Positions 1-8,791 of a stretch of DNA of 64,000 bases are shown here, in pieces. Numbering within the stretch: position 1 is the first letter of the stretch; each line of letters starts with the position of its first letter. The stretch comes from Cyanobacteria bacterium FACHB-502 (GTDB lineage Bacteria > Cyanobacteriota > Cyanobacteriia > Elainellales > Elainellaceae): positions 992,001 through 1,056,000 of the forward strand of contig JACJNZ010000039.1 of NCBI GenBank assembly GCA_014695325.1, read 5' to 3'. The notes beneath the pieces are model-generated. The model worked only from the letters and a program-made list of their open reading frames with translations. It had not been told where the DNA came from and did not search any database. The translations under genes and the position numbers were made by a program.

Positions 1-512
1 ACCGAGAAGCCCTGAGACTCGGCATATTCCTGAATCGCTGCGCCAATGTCACCAATTTTCGCGTTGGGTTTGACTTCGCGGATTCCGCGCCATAAGCATT
101 CTTCCGTCACTTCGACCAGCTTACGAGCGATCGGGGAAGGAGTGCCCACAAAAAAGGTTTTCGACGTATCGCCGTGATAACCGTCCACCAGGGGCGTGAC
201 ATCGATATTAATAATGTCACCATCCCGTAAAATCTGCTTGATGTTGGGGATGCCGTGACAGACTACTTCATTCACACTCGTACAGATCGATCGCGGAAAG
301 GGATTGCTACTGCCGTTCGGATAGCCCAAAGGCGCGCTTTTTGCCCCTCGCTTTTGCGTCCATTCTTCTGCCGCGTCGTTGAGTTCCTGAGTCGTGACTC
401 CGGGCTTTACCATTGGCTCCAGATATGCCAGCAGCTCAGCTGCCGTTTGCCCCGCCTGTCGCATCTTTTCGATCTCCCGACTGGACATAAGGACGATCGG
501 TTCGTTATCCAT
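1..512 (-). CDS. map: Methionine aminopeptidase, type I (partial, 5' part)
   Basis: The reverse strand reads an open frame from an ATG at 512 off the left edge, giving about 170 residues of the N-terminal part. The protein removes the initiator methionine from nascent proteins in the cytosol and is a two-metal enzyme. Visible family segments are SICTSVNEVVCHGIP, then INIDVTPLVDGYHGDTSKTF, which carries the first two metal-binding aspartates. An AGGA lies a few bases before the chosen ATG; a second in-frame ATG at 488 is possible. The C-terminal metal-binding histidine and glutamates lie outside the window, so integrity cannot be judged. Confidence 0.93.
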   Translation of the reverse strand, partial: MDNEPIVLMSSREIEKMRQAGQTAAELLAYLEPMVKPGVTTQELNDAAEEWTQKRGAKSAPLGYPNGSSNPFPRSICTSVNEVVCHGIPNIKQILRDGDIINIDVTPLVDGYHGDTSKTFFVGTPSPIARKLVEVTEECLWRGIREVKPNAKIGDIGAAIQEYAESQGFS

Positions 513-664
513 GAATTCCTGCCGCTGCTTTAAGGTCTCTTTTCTCTACTCTAGCGGTTTCAGAAATTAGACACAAACGGAAAAGGCAATGCAAAGTAGG
601 ATTATTCTTTCTCGCCAACTCATTTCACGCAGCAGTGCAGCTTTACTAATTTGATTTGTGAACC

Positions 665-2323
665 CTAGTGCCAGACAAACACTTGCGCCTCGTATTCGCC
701 GAGGTCGATCGTCAACAAACCATTCTTGGCTTCAATGTCGTAGTTTTTCGTCCATTCGTGCCACATTCCATCTTCAGGAAAATGGGAAATTTGGTAACCT
801 GCGAGAAACTGATCGGAGAGGTTGACGACGACGACAATCCGTGAGCCTTCTTCGTTCCAGCGCACATAGGCAAAAACCTTGGCATCAGGATTTCCGTGAA
901 AGAAATCAATGTTGGTTGTATGCAGGGCGCGGTTGTTTTTCCGCAGCGCGATCAATCCCTGATAGTACTTAAACAAACCCAGATTCTCTTCGTTTTTCAA
1001 CAGCGTCCAGTCCAGTTTGGCGGGGTCGGTTGTTTTCAGTTTGTATTCACCAAACTCTTCGCCCATCCAGAGCATTGGCACACCTACAGAAGTCATCACC
1101 AGCACTGCACCCAGCTTGCGGCGACGAAAGGCTGCTTCGCCTAAAATTCCTCGATCGCCAAAATCTGCCATCACGTGATTGTGATCGTGGTTTGACAGAT
1201 AGTGAATTACGTTCGTCACGCCCAGAAAACCCTGACGTTTGGGATCGATCGCATCCTTCAGCCGTTCCAGGTCGAACATATCGCCGAGAATATGGGGCAG
1301 GACGGTGTGGTAAAAGCTGTCGTGCCAGCAGCCATCCATCGGACCATCTACATTGGTAATCGCAGGATTTTCAGGAATGTATTCGGCAATGTTGTAAAAC
1401 GGTTTCGCGCCTGCGGTTTGCTTGGCTTCCTGCACAATCCAGTGCAAGAAGTCAAAGTTAGCAATTTGACGGGCAGCATCATATCGAATGCCATCCAGGT
1501 GATACTCGGATACCCAATAGCGCACAGTATCACCGACAAAGCGACGCGCCGGATAGGTTTGCAGGTTTTCGTCGTAATGCTCGTAGTTGAACTCTGGTCC
1601 CCAATTGAACTCTGCGTCTTTGGGATCGTGGTGATACCAGTAGTCGTGATCGATTTGGGTTAGGGGAGATGATGACTCGGAGTGGTTATAAATTCCGTCC
1701 ATGATGACGCGAATTCCGCGAGCGTGGCATTCGTCAATCATCTGCTTCAGTTCTGCGGTTGTGCCGTAGCTTGTCTCAGGGGCGAAGAAGTGGCGCGGAT
1801 TGTAGCCCCAGCTATAGCTCCCCGGATATTCCTTTACAGGCATTAGCTCGATCGCATTAATTCCCAATTCACACAAATAGTCGAGCTTTTCGATGACGTG
1901 CTTGTATTTACCACGCGGATAGGGATCATCTTCGCCGCCTGAAAAATCGGCAATGTGCATCTCATAAATCACCAGTTCGTGATCGGCGGGCAGCGGGCGA
2001 TCGTCATATTGCCACACATATGTATCAACAATTCGCTCACCGTCTTTGACATGAGCAATGCTGTTTTCCTCTGCACTCATGCCGTTAATATCAGTTGCGT
2101 AAGGGTCAGTGACAGTAACCCACTGATCCGGCTCAAAAAACCAGGACCTTGACTGCACTTTAAACTTGTATTCATACGACCCGTCCTTCAGATCAACAGT
2201 GACGCGAAAATAGCCGTCATCCCCCTTCTGCATCGGGATTTCTTGCCAATCTGAAAAAGACCCAATCAGCGCAGCCCCATTGTTATACGGAGCAAAAAGT
2301 TTGAATTCAATAGGGCTTGCCAT
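665..2323 (-). CDS. GH13 alpha-amylase-family glucan enzyme with N-terminal CBM48-like domain
   Basis: This is a 552-residue protein of glycoside hydrolase family 13, acting on alpha-1,4/1,6-glucans. Residues 1-80 form a CBM48/E-set-like domain (IEFKLFAP, then GSFSDWQ). The TIM barrel follows with the four GH13 motifs: DGIYNH (about 209-214), DGIRYDAARQ with nucleophile Asp282, IAEYIPEN with acid/base Glu314, and SNHDH with Asp380. The domain order resembles branching enzymes and trehalohydrolase-like proteins, but the exact specificity cannot be read. The frame is open upstream to 2506; ATG 2323 is chosen because CAGGA sits five bases before it and because the family fold starts there. Confidence 0.85.
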   Translation of the reverse strand: MASPIEFKLFAPYNNGAALIGSFSDWQEIPMQKGDDGYFRVTVDLKDGSYEYKFKVQSRSWFFEPDQWVTVTDPYATDINGMSAEENSIAHVKDGERIVDTYVWQYDDRPLPADHELVIYEMHIADFSGGEDDPYPRGKYKHVIEKLDYLCELGINAIELMPVKEYPGSYSWGYNPRHFFAPETSYGTTAELKQMIDECHARGIRVIMDGIYNHSESSSPLTQIDHDYWYHHDPKDAEFNWGPEFNYEHYDENLQTYPARRFVGDTVRYWVSEYHLDGIRYDAARQIANFDFLHWIVQEAKQTAGAKPFYNIAEYIPENPAITNVDGPMDGCWHDSFYHTVLPHILGDMFDLERLKDAIDPKRQGFLGVTNVIHYLSNHDHNHVMADFGDRGILGEAAFRRRKLGAVLVMTSVGVPMLWMGEEFGEYKLKTTDPAKLDWTLLKNEENLGLFKYYQGLIALRKNNRALHTTNIDFFHGNPDAKVFAYVRWNEEGSRIVVVVNLSDQFLAGYQISHFPEDGMWHEWTKNYDIEAKNGLLTIDLGEYEAQVFVWH

Positions 2324-2679
2324 ATAGTTCCTGAGCAAAAGTGCATTGTTTTTAATAAGAGCATTTTCCGGGAAGAAATTTATTTCTGTAAATCCAGCGA
2401 AAGAGATAAGACTTCGAGCAGAGAGTTTTCCGGCTAGGGTGGCTTGAGCGAGATCTGTCCTACTGTAGAGGGCGAACGATTTTTCTTCACGCAAAATGGA
2501 AAGCAAGATAAAGCCGATCGAGTCAGCAGGGGCTTTTATCTGCGTTCTGTTTTTATCTTCTGCACTGCAACAAAGCGCGTTTCGTTTGGTGCAGCAACTT
2601 ATGTTTAGCGCAGCAAATCATTAGTTCATTTGAAGCGAACGTTAAATCGAATTGTTGAAGCAAATTTGAGGAAGATTTT
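2324..2679. other. Divergent intergenic region between GH13 gene and holin-like gene
   Basis: About 350 bases separate two divergently transcribed genes, so both promoters should lie here. Part of it is an open but probably untranslated N-terminal extension of the GH13 frame. No clear sigma-70 pair, operator or RNA gene was recognised. Confidence 0.4.
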
Positions 2680-3054
2680 ATGTTGGGAGCTTTTTTTACA
2701 ACTTTAGCGACCGCACTAAGCCTGTTAGTTGTTGATCTGGTTGTGCCTGGTGTTGATCTTGACAACTTTGTTGCCGCAATGGTGGCAGCTGTGGCGATCG
2801 GGTTTGTGAATGCGGTGATTCGTCCGATTATTGCTACCCTCTCTTTGCCGATTAACTTCCTGACGCTCGGTGCGTTTTCTCTGGTGGTTAACGGACTGTG
2901 CCTCTGGTTGGCAGCCGCCTTTGTCCCTGGTTTCTCGGTTCACGGTTTGCTGGGGCTCATTCTGGCTCCGGTAATTCTCTCCTTTGTGAACACATTCCTG
3001 AGCAAGTATTTTGCAGAGCGCAATCCGAATCTGGATCTCAAGAGTCAGGCTTAA
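2680..3054 (+). CDS. Phage holin family 4-like small membrane protein
   Basis: This 124-residue protein has four hydrophobic segments (about 3-24, 30-52, 58-80 and 85-110) and a short polar tail. The hydrophobic pattern with the motif FVNAVIRPIIATLSLP matches the Phage_holin_4_2 / DUF360 family, which is common as single chromosomal genes in cyanobacteria without prophage context. Physiological function is unknown; the holin name comes from sequence family only. GAGGAAG lies 6-12 bases before the ATG. A strong terminator follows 50 bases after the stop, so the gene is probably monocistronic. Confidence 0.8.
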   Translation: MLGAFFTTLATALSLLVVDLVVPGVDLDNFVAAMVAAVAIGFVNAVIRPIIATLSLPINFLTLGAFSLVVNGLCLWLAAAFVPGFSVHGLLGLILAPVILSFVNTFLSKYFAERNPNLDLKSQA

Positions 3055-3104
3055 TGCTGACGGATTCGGAACGCAGCAAGACAGATTGGTGAATGCGATA
3101 GCAT

Positions 3105-3132
3105 GGCACTCAGTTTCCTGAGTGCCTTTTTT
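3105..3132 (+). terminator. Rho-independent terminator after the holin-like gene
   Basis: A perfect 9-base-pair stem (GGCACTCAG / CTGAGTGCC) with a TTTC loop is followed by six T. It sits 50 bases after the stop codon at 3054. Confidence 0.95.
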
Positions 3133-3244
3133 GTTTCTCATTTTGTCTCTCAAAATTTCTCTTGCCTGCAATCTATCCCAGGAGGTTTGACGATCGCCCT
3201 TGAACTCCATATGTTTGGAGACGGTAGTCGCAGGCTATTTAAGG

Positions 3245-3320
3245 ATTACTGCTTGGGAGTTACTTGAGGATTGCTGTCTGAGCATCACTGTTTAAAGATC
3301 ACCACTGTTTGAGGATCACA
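3245..3320 (+). repeat. Degenerate short tandem repeat running into a start codon
   Basis: The leader of the next gene consists of related words of about 17 bases: GGATTACTGCTTGG, GAGGATTGCTGTCTGAG, CATCACTGTTTAAAGATCAC, CACTGTTTGAGGATCAC. The last unit contains the GAGG that serves as ribosome binding site for the GTG at 3323. Confidence 0.6.
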
Positions 3321-3322
3321 TT

Positions 3323-4654
3323 GTGGATAGCATTTTGCAGCGTGCTGGTGAATTAAAGCAGGCTCTTTCAGATTATGTACTTGATGCTGAAGGAGACCTT
3401 GCAACTGCGCTAGAGGCATTCAGTGCAGAACAAATGAAGCGATCGAAACAGCAAGATATGCACCAGCGCAGTCTAGTGATCGATCGATTTATTGCAGAAG
3501 GCTATGCCGGCGATAAAACGCCGATTGATTTATTCATCCAGGACGAAGCTGAGCTTTCGGAAGACGATCGGCAACTCGTTCAACATTGGCGACGCGGCTT
3601 TGTGGGGGTGTTTGCAATTCAGCACGTCCATGACGATGGCTTTTTATTAATGAACTGGCTCACTGCTAAAGTTTATCGAGTTTATTTCACGCCGATTGAT
3701 CATCCTGCCAAAATGCAGCGACTTAAAGAAGGCGAAATTATCCTTACTCAAATTGCGCCTGTTACTCGTGAGGGCTGGATGTTTTTTAGTCCTCCGGTAC
3801 AGATGGGAAAACTAGGCAAGCCCAAACTTGCAGTCGCGATCGGCAACTTCAAAGACAATTATAAAAACCATTTATATAGCGATGCTCCAGATCTATTAGC
3901 CGAAGCCTGGAAATCGGTTGAGAAATATCATCAAGAATTCACCGACTTTTTTGGTGCGGCTGAAATTACAATGCCGGGCTATCAGCTTAATAAAAAGTTA
4001 GCTGAGTTTCAGGAAGTCATAACGCAAAGGCGACTTACCGACGCTGGAATTGATGATTCTAAGAGCCTGGAAGAATTAACGGCTGAAGCGGGCGTGACTC
4101 AGGAAGAAATTGCAGAAGCCGCAACCTCAATGGGGGCAGATGCAAAGGAAGTTGCCCAATTTTTTGACGGCAAGGGCAAAGCCAAAATGGTTACTCCAAA
4201 AGTCGATTTGCCCGATCGCCTGAAAAAAGCAGAACAAGTGACGGTTTTAACGCATCCGCGCTGGGGACAGGTTTTTCTACCGACCTACCATCAGTTTTGC
4301 AGCCTGCTAGAGGCAGAAGATTGGACAGCAATTCCTAACGGTCAGGATTTAGTGAATCGCTATTTGCGCGATCCTGAAGTTCCAGCTTTTGTCTGGTATC
4401 ATCTTGCGCAGCTCTATCCAAAGCAATTAGAGATTGTGCTGCGATCGGCACTCGACCGTCCTCAACTTAACCTTGAAACAGATTTGGTTAACTTGTTACA
4501 GGAATTTGATAAATCGATCGAAACAGAGCTGCCAGAAATTGCCAGTGTTCCTATTCATCTGCACAACCTTTTTCAAGAAGCAATTCAGGAGCTAAGCAAA
4601 GAAAAAAGTAAAGAAAAGCCTAAGGGAAAACGCAAAATTGGAGCTGGATTTTAG
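3323..4654 (+). CDS. Conserved hypothetical protein, 443 aa
   Basis: I do not recognise a named family. The 443-residue product is soluble (no signal peptide or membrane helix), acidic in its first half, and rich in Glu, Lys and Gln. Residues about 90-180 are beta-rich (GFVGVFAIQHVHDDGFLLMNW, then VYRVYFTPIDHPA), residues about 210-285 are predicted helical, and the C-terminus ends in a Lys-rich tail (KEKSKEKPKGKRKIGAGF). The start is GTG at 3323 with GAGG eight bases upstream. The spacer before it is a degenerate repeat. It is a single gene between a terminator and the GlsB-like gene. Similar cyanobacterial proteins without assigned function probably exist, but that is recollection of the type, not a search. 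Confidence 0.7.
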   Translation: MDSILQRAGELKQALSDYVLDAEGDLATALEAFSAEQMKRSKQQDMHQRSLVIDRFIAEGYAGDKTPIDLFIQDEAELSEDDRQLVQHWRRGFVGVFAIQHVHDDGFLLMNWLTAKVYRVYFTPIDHPAKMQRLKEGEIILTQIAPVTREGWMFFSPPVQMGKLGKPKLAVAIGNFKDNYKNHLYSDAPDLLAEAWKSVEKYHQEFTDFFGAAEITMPGYQLNKKLAEFQEVITQRRLTDAGIDDSKSLEELTAEAGVTQEEIAEAATSMGADAKEVAQFFDGKGKAKMVTPKVDLPDRLKKAEQVTVLTHPRWGQVFLPTYHQFCSLLEAEDWTAIPNGQDLVNRYLRDPEVPAFVWYHLAQLYPKQLEIVLRSALDRPQLNLETDLVNLLQEFDKSIETELPEIASVPIHLHNLFQEAIQELSKEKSKEKPKGKRKIGAGF

Positions 4655-4744
4655 CGACAGTTTTATACCCTACGGCAGAAAAGAAATCTGGAGCAACTTG
4701 ATAATCTAAGAATAGAAAGCTTGTGATGACATAGAGGTTGAATC

Positions 4745-5014
4745 ATGAATATTCTTGCTTGGATTTTGTTAGGTCTATTAGCTGGTGCAATTGCAAAGGC
4801 AATTTATCCCGGCAATCAGGGCGGCGGTATTTTCGGCACGATTATCCTGGGGATTATTGGTGCTTTTGTTGGTGGTAGCCTTTACGCCCTGCTCACGACT
4901 GGATCGCTTTCCCTTACCGCAGCAGGTCTGAGCATTCCTGGTCTGATTGTTGCAATTATTGGAGCGATCGTTGCCCTGTTCATCTGGGGTTTGCTGACCC
5001 GTCGTGCGGTATAA
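4745..5014 (+). CDS. GlsB/YeaQ/YmgE family stress-response membrane protein
   Basis: This 89-residue hydrophobic protein has three membrane segments. It shows the family's glycine pattern: LAWILLGLLAGAIAKAIYPG near the N-terminus, GGIFGTIILGIIGAFVGG in the middle and a C-terminal helix ending in LLTRRAV. These were formerly called transglycosylase-associated proteins; members are usually stress-induced small inner-membrane proteins of unresolved mechanism. GAGGTTG precedes the ATG by a few bases. No partner gene is evident; a hairpin follows about 140 bases downstream. Confidence 0.9.
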   Translation: MNILAWILLGLLAGAIAKAIYPGNQGGGIFGTIILGIIGAFVGGSLYALLTTGSLSLTAAGLSIPGLIVAIIGAIVALFIWGLLTRRAV

Positions 5015-5152
5015 GCAGTCATCAAGCAACAAATTCACTGTTGTTTGTCTGGTCGATGTAAAGCAGCTTCCTAGGGAAGCGATCGGCTTTTAGTTCATTC
5101 GCAAATTGCACGAGTATCTCAAGTTTGTCGAGTTGTCTAATTGTTTCTGCTT

Positions 5153-5191
5153 AGGGTTCAGCTCTCATCACTCTGGTGAGAACTGGACCCT
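5153..5191. other. 18-bp near-perfect hairpin in the 5015-5324 gap
   Basis: Arms 5153-5170 and 5174-5191 pair over 18 positions (AGGGTTCAGCTCTCATCA with TGGTGAGAACTGGACCCT) with two G-U pairs and one mismatch around a three-base loop. An A/T-rich stretch with only four consecutive T follows. It could terminate the GlsB-like transcript or be a structured RNA or leader element of the 5325 operon. Nothing else was recognised in the 310-base gap. Confidence 0.55.
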
Positions 5192-5324
5192 ATAATTTTA
5201 TTGGTTTAAGTTGACTTGAATGGATTTAGGCGATATCAGAAGCGATATCAAATTTGATTAATCATTGATTATTTTGATTTGTTTGTTTATTCATCCGTTT
5301 TAAAAGGCAGAGGCTTAACAAATC

Positions 5325-6200
5325 GTGAGACGTTTAACGCTTCCCAGTTGGCAAGAGTGGCGATCGGAATTAGCGGATGTCGTGCGGGGATTGGCAGGAG
5401 GATTTTTATTTGGCATTCCCCTGATATACACGATGGAAGTGTGGTGGATCGGATCTTATGCCGATGCAGGTGGACTGCTAGGGGTGCTGGCATCGACGTA
5501 TGTGATCGTGTTTTTGCTCAACAGAACTGATGGATTTCGGCAGCAGTATCCTGACCAGATACGGAAAGCTTTGACAGACAGCGTTGAAGCCTTGGCGATC
5601 GGCATTGTTTGCGTAACCTGGGTGCTGATTTTGCTTCAAGAAATCACCTGGGATACGTCGGTGAATGAGGCAGTTGGCAAGATTGTGTTTGAAAGTGTTC
5701 CATTTGCGATCGGCGTAGGGCTGGCGCGATCGATTTTGCAGGGCAATCGGGGTGGGAACGATGAAGAAAACGATTCAGGGCAGCCACCTCGTTCTCAAGG
5801 CTCTAACTCAACCCTGACTGATATTGGAGCCACGCTAATCGGCAGTATTTTTATTGGGTTTAGTATTGCTCCGACCGATGAAGTGCCGATGCTGGCGGCA
5901 GCAATTTCTCCTCCCTGGCTGCTGGTGGTGATTGGCATGTCGCTGCTGGTATCCTACTGTATTGTGTTCGCGGCAGGCTTTACAACTCAGAAGCGCAGGC
6001 TTCAAGAGGGAGGGTTATTTCAGCGTCCATTCACTGAAACGATCGTCTCCTACCTGCTTTCCCTCAGTACGGCTGCCATCATGCTTTACTTTTTTCATCG
6101 GCTCGATTTTAGCGACCCCTGGAATTCCTGGCTGGAGCAGACCTTGCTATTAGGACTTCCAGCTACGATCGGCGGCGCAGCAGGACGAATTGCAATATGA
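5325..6200 (+). CDS. TIGR02587-family integral membrane protein
   Basis: This 291-residue protein has about seven to eight hydrophobic segments, with a polar cytoplasmic-type loop at about 145-165 (GGNDEENDSGQPPRSQGSN). Motifs such as GGFLFGIPLIYTMEVWW and FIGFSIAPTDEVPMLA fit the family annotated as TIGR02587 membrane protein (DUF2391). The function of the family is unknown. The start is GTG at 5325 with AGAGG eleven bases upstream. The stop overlaps the next start by four bases (ATGA at 6197-6200), so the pair is translationally coupled. Confidence 0.82.
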   Translation: MRRLTLPSWQEWRSELADVVRGLAGGFLFGIPLIYTMEVWWIGSYADAGGLLGVLASTYVIVFLLNRTDGFRQQYPDQIRKALTDSVEALAIGIVCVTWVLILLQEITWDTSVNEAVGKIVFESVPFAIGVGLARSILQGNRGGNDEENDSGQPPRSQGSNSTLTDIGATLIGSIFIGFSIAPTDEVPMLAAAISPPWLLVVIGMSLLVSYCIVFAAGFTTQKRRLQEGGLFQRPFTETIVSYLLSLSTAAIMLYFFHRLDFSDPWNSWLEQTLLLGLPATIGGAAGRIAI

Positions 6201-6607
6201 AAAACACGATTAGACCCAAACCCCAAGCCCAGCGACGAATTTCGGCTGAGCAGGTTACGTTTACAATCGCCTGCCTGATCCTGGGGACAATCATCAGTCT
6301 GGTACTGCTAGCATGGGCAACCGAGAAAGATATCCCTCCAGTGCTATCGGTGCAAACTCAGCTTGGAGAAGTGCGCGAAGCAGCGGGACAGTTTTATGTG
6401 CCTTATCAAGTCACCAATACAGGCGGCAAAACTGCTGAATCAGTCCAGGTGATGGGAGAGCTAGAAATCAACGGCGTGACCGAATCTGGGGATCAAACAA
6501 TCGACTTTCTCTCCAGGAATGAAGTGGAAGAGGGCGCGTTTGTCTTTAGCCGCGATCCGCGTCAGGGGGAGTTGAGCATTCGCATTGCCAGCTACAAACT
6601 GCCTTAG
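6197..6607 (+). CDS. TIGR02588-family single-pass protein
   Basis: This 136-residue protein has one N-terminal membrane helix (about 22-44, ITIACLILGTIISLVLLAW-like) followed by a beta-rich extracytoplasmic domain (QFYVPYQVTNTGGKTAESVQ). It matches the TIGR02588 hypothetical family, which is typically found directly after TIGR02587 genes. The four-base overlap with the upstream gene supports a two-protein membrane complex. The fold of the exported part resembles a small immunoglobulin-like or CARDB-like domain (inference). Function is unknown. Confidence 0.8.
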   Translation: MKNTIRPKPQAQRRISAEQVTFTIACLILGTIISLVLLAWATEKDIPPVLSVQTQLGEVREAAGQFYVPYQVTNTGGKTAESVQVMGELEINGVTESGDQTIDFLSRNEVEEGAFVFSRDPRQGELSIRIASYKLP

Positions 6608-6616
6608 CAGTCCTTG

Positions 6617-7846
6617 CTATCGAACCAGCAGTAAACCCACCTGGAGCAACCCGATCACAAAGCCGAGAACGCCGCCCAAATTCACAATCGCCTGCAATTC
6701 ATTTTTCACAATGCCCTGAATTGCCAGCTCCAGGTCGGCGGCAGAAGTCGATTTGACGCGATCGATAATGACCTGATCGATATTGAGAATCGGAATAACC
6801 TGAGCCACCAGCGATTCGAGATCGCGTTCCAGATAGCGTTCCAGAATCAGTGCTAGTTCATAGCTGATGGGATGCAGCGAGCTGGAAACGACTTCCGAAG
6901 TGCGCAGGCGAGTCAGCAGCAGGTTGGCAACTTCGTTCCAATCAATCGAATCACTCATGCCCTGAAGCAGATCTGAGCCTTTGTCCTGAAGATACAGCCG
7001 GATCTCATCACGCATAGTTTTGCGGATTTGGCGCACGGTGGCGACGGGCAGGTTTTGCAGAGACAGGTTTTGCAGCATTTCCTTTAGCCGATCGCGTACC
7101 CCCAGCGATTGAACCAGTTCATCGAGCCGCACGTTGCTGCTTTCTCGCTCATCCAGGCAGTAAGTTCGCAACCGGGTCAGCGCGTTTCGCACCCCAAACA
7201 GGTTTGCCACCACCCAGTACGTGCCGCTTGTCTTTTCCCGAAAGCCTTCATCGATCACTCTAATATTGCGATCGGTGAGAAAATCAACAATCAACTGCCG
7301 CAGCACATCCGGCGGAATGACAGATTGCAGGAGCCAGTCGGCAACTTGTTCTGCCTGGGGTTCAGTTAGCCGCAGTTCCAGCAACACCTGGTCAAAAAGC
7401 TGATTGAGCTGCGCTTCTAAAAAGTCTTCTTGCCGCGCCAGCACTTTGACCACTCTGGGCAAAGACTGACCTACCAGGTCGTGCAGCACGTTTGCCACGA
7501 TCGCCGCCGCTTTTTCCTGGTTTCTGTCCTGCACCTGATCAAGCGCGAGTTTCAGTAGCCACTCGATCGCTCCCTGAATCCGCTCGGTTTGCAGCAACTT
7601 ACGAGCCAGATTTTGCAGTTCTTCTGGTGTCAGCAGCGATCCCATAATCGTATCGGCAATTCGCTTTGCCAGCCGTTCCTGGTTACTGGGAATCAGCCCC
7701 GGCGTAAACGGCAGCTTGCGTCCCCCCAAATATAACGGCCGATAGGGACGAAACAGCATCTTGATTGCCAGATCGTTGGTGAAGTAACCAATTACACCAC
7801 CGACGATCGGGGGAGCAGCCAGAGTCCAGAGGGTTGTGAAGTCCAC
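6617..7846 (-). CDS. DUF445 family membrane protein
   Basis: This is about 409 residues from a GTG at 7846, or 434 residues if translation begins at the GTG at 7921 inside menG. The N-terminus carries [23 protein letters not shown] and [20 protein letters not shown], typical of DUF445 (PF04286). A long helical middle (about 60-370) and a C-terminal membrane helix ([19 protein letters not shown]) follow. The family has two terminal membrane anchors around a coiled helical body; its function is unknown. The short start is preferred because the conserved N-terminus begins there, though neither start has a good ribosome binding site. It is convergent with the TIGR02588 gene and close behind menG. 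Confidence 0.85.
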   Translation of the reverse strand: MDFTTLWTLAAPPIVGGVIGYFTNDLAIKMLFRPYRPLYLGGRKLPFTPGLIPSNQERLAKRIADTIMGSLLTPEELQNLARKLLQTERIQGAIEWLLKLALDQVQDRNQEKAAAIVANVLHDLVGQSLPRVVKVLARQEDFLEAQLNQLFDQVLLELRLTEPQAEQVADWLLQSVIPPDVLRQLIVDFLTDRNIRVIDEGFREKTSGTYWVVANLFGVRNALTRLRTYCLDERESSNVRLDELVQSLGVRDRLKEMLQNLSLQNLPVATVRQIRKTMRDEIRLYLQDKGSDLLQGMSDSIDWNEVANLLLTRLRTSEVVSSSLHPISYELALILERYLERDLESLVAQVIPILNIDQVIIDRVKSTSAADLELAIQGIVKNELQAIVNLGGVLGFVIGLLQVGLLLVR

Positions 7847-7898
7847 AGTCGGAAAAAGAAGGGGTAGGTAAAGGGGGATAGATCTTGAAGATAAAATC

Positions 7899-8615
7899 TT
7901 ATTTCGTTGCAACGAGAACACCCATCATGCCACTGGCGATCGGATAGTGAACTGCATGGCAAAATCCGGCAGCTTTGGCAAGCGCAACCTGCTCAGACCC
8001 AAGCGGAAAGCGATCGAGGCTGGGATTGATGTAGGCATACTCGTCACGTAAGCCAAACTGGGCTGCCGCCGGAACCACGAGATGATCCAGATACCACTGC
8101 TGAAAAGTTCGCATCGTCGAGTTGCCAGCGCGATGAAAGTCCAGAATGGCAACTTTTGCCCCCGGTTTCAGCACTCGGTACAGTTCGCTCAAGCTTTTGG
8201 GAATATCCGTGACGTTTCGTAATCCGTAGCCCATTGTCGCTGCATCAAACGTTTCTGCTTCGAAGGGTAAATCGAGCGCATCACCTTCCTGCCAGACGAT
8301 CGGTGCAGTGCGACTGCTGAGAACGGTTTTTTGATGGGCGATCTCAAGCTGGGCGCAGGCAAAATCCACGCCATAGACCTTTCCCATTCCGCCCACCTGC
8401 CGCGCAAGCAACCGAGCCAAGTCGCCACTACCGCAGCATACATCAAGGCAGCGATCGCCCACCTGCGCATCGCTCCATTTAACCGTCATTTGTTTCCAGA
8501 CACGATGCAGCCCCAAACTCAGCCAGTCGTTGAGCTGGTCATATGCCGGGGCAATGCGATCGAACAAGGCGCGAACGTCTTGTGCAGGGGGCGGGGCGGG
8601 GGAAGGCGAAGTCAC
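7899..8615 (-). CDS. menG: Demethylphylloquinone / 2-phytylnaphthoquinone methyltransferase (UbiE/MenG family)
   Basis: This is a 238-residue class I SAM-dependent methyltransferase. The SAM motif I reads [16 protein letters not shown], followed by the acidic GVDF, then [25 protein letters not shown] and [12 protein letters not shown], all diagnostic of the UbiE/COQ5 family. In cyanobacteria the orthologue performs the last C-methylation of phylloquinone, the electron carrier of photosystem I. The start is a GTG at 8615 without a visible Shine-Dalgarno sequence. It is probably cotranscribed with the DUF445 gene, which it nearly touches or overlaps depending on that gene's start. Confidence 0.93.
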   Translation of the reverse strand: MTSPSPAPPPAQDVRALFDRIAPAYDQLNDWLSLGLHRVWKQMTVKWSDAQVGDRCLDVCCGSGDLARLLARQVGGMGKVYGVDFACAQLEIAHQKTVLSSRTAPIVWQEGDALDLPFEAETFDAATMGYGLRNVTDIPKSLSELYRVLKPGAKVAILDFHRAGNSTMRTFQQWYLDHLVVPAAAQFGLRDEYAYINPSLDRFPLGSEQVALAKAAGFCHAVHYPIASGMMGVLVATK

Positions 8616-8712
8616 AGCGATGCAAAAATAACTACTCCTTGATCCTACACAGGAAGACTGGCTGCAAGCACAGTGAACCGCAACCGATAAACCCTACCTT
8701 TAACGGTGGAAA

Positions 8713-8744
8713 ACCGAAGGAGAGACAAAGCCTCAGCCTTCGGT
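8713..8744 (-). terminator. Hairpin after the receiver-GAF gene, likely terminator
   Basis: An 8-base-pair perfect stem (ACCGAAGG / CCTTCGGT) encloses 16 bases. Read on the minus strand it is followed by TTTT. It lies 48 bases past the stop of the gene at 8792 and before menG. Confidence 0.55.
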
Positions 8745-8791
8745 ACAAAGAGCACGATAAAATCAGGAAAAAATTAAGCAGGAAAAGTTAG

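Noticed and set aside
2324-2506. N-terminal extension of the GH13 protein to an ATG at 2506
   Set aside because: The extra 61 residues have no family similarity and the ATG at 2323 has a good ribosome binding site.
2680-3054. Prophage indicated by the holin-family gene
   Set aside because: No other phage gene, attachment site or endolysin is nearby; the family is common as a solitary chromosomal gene.
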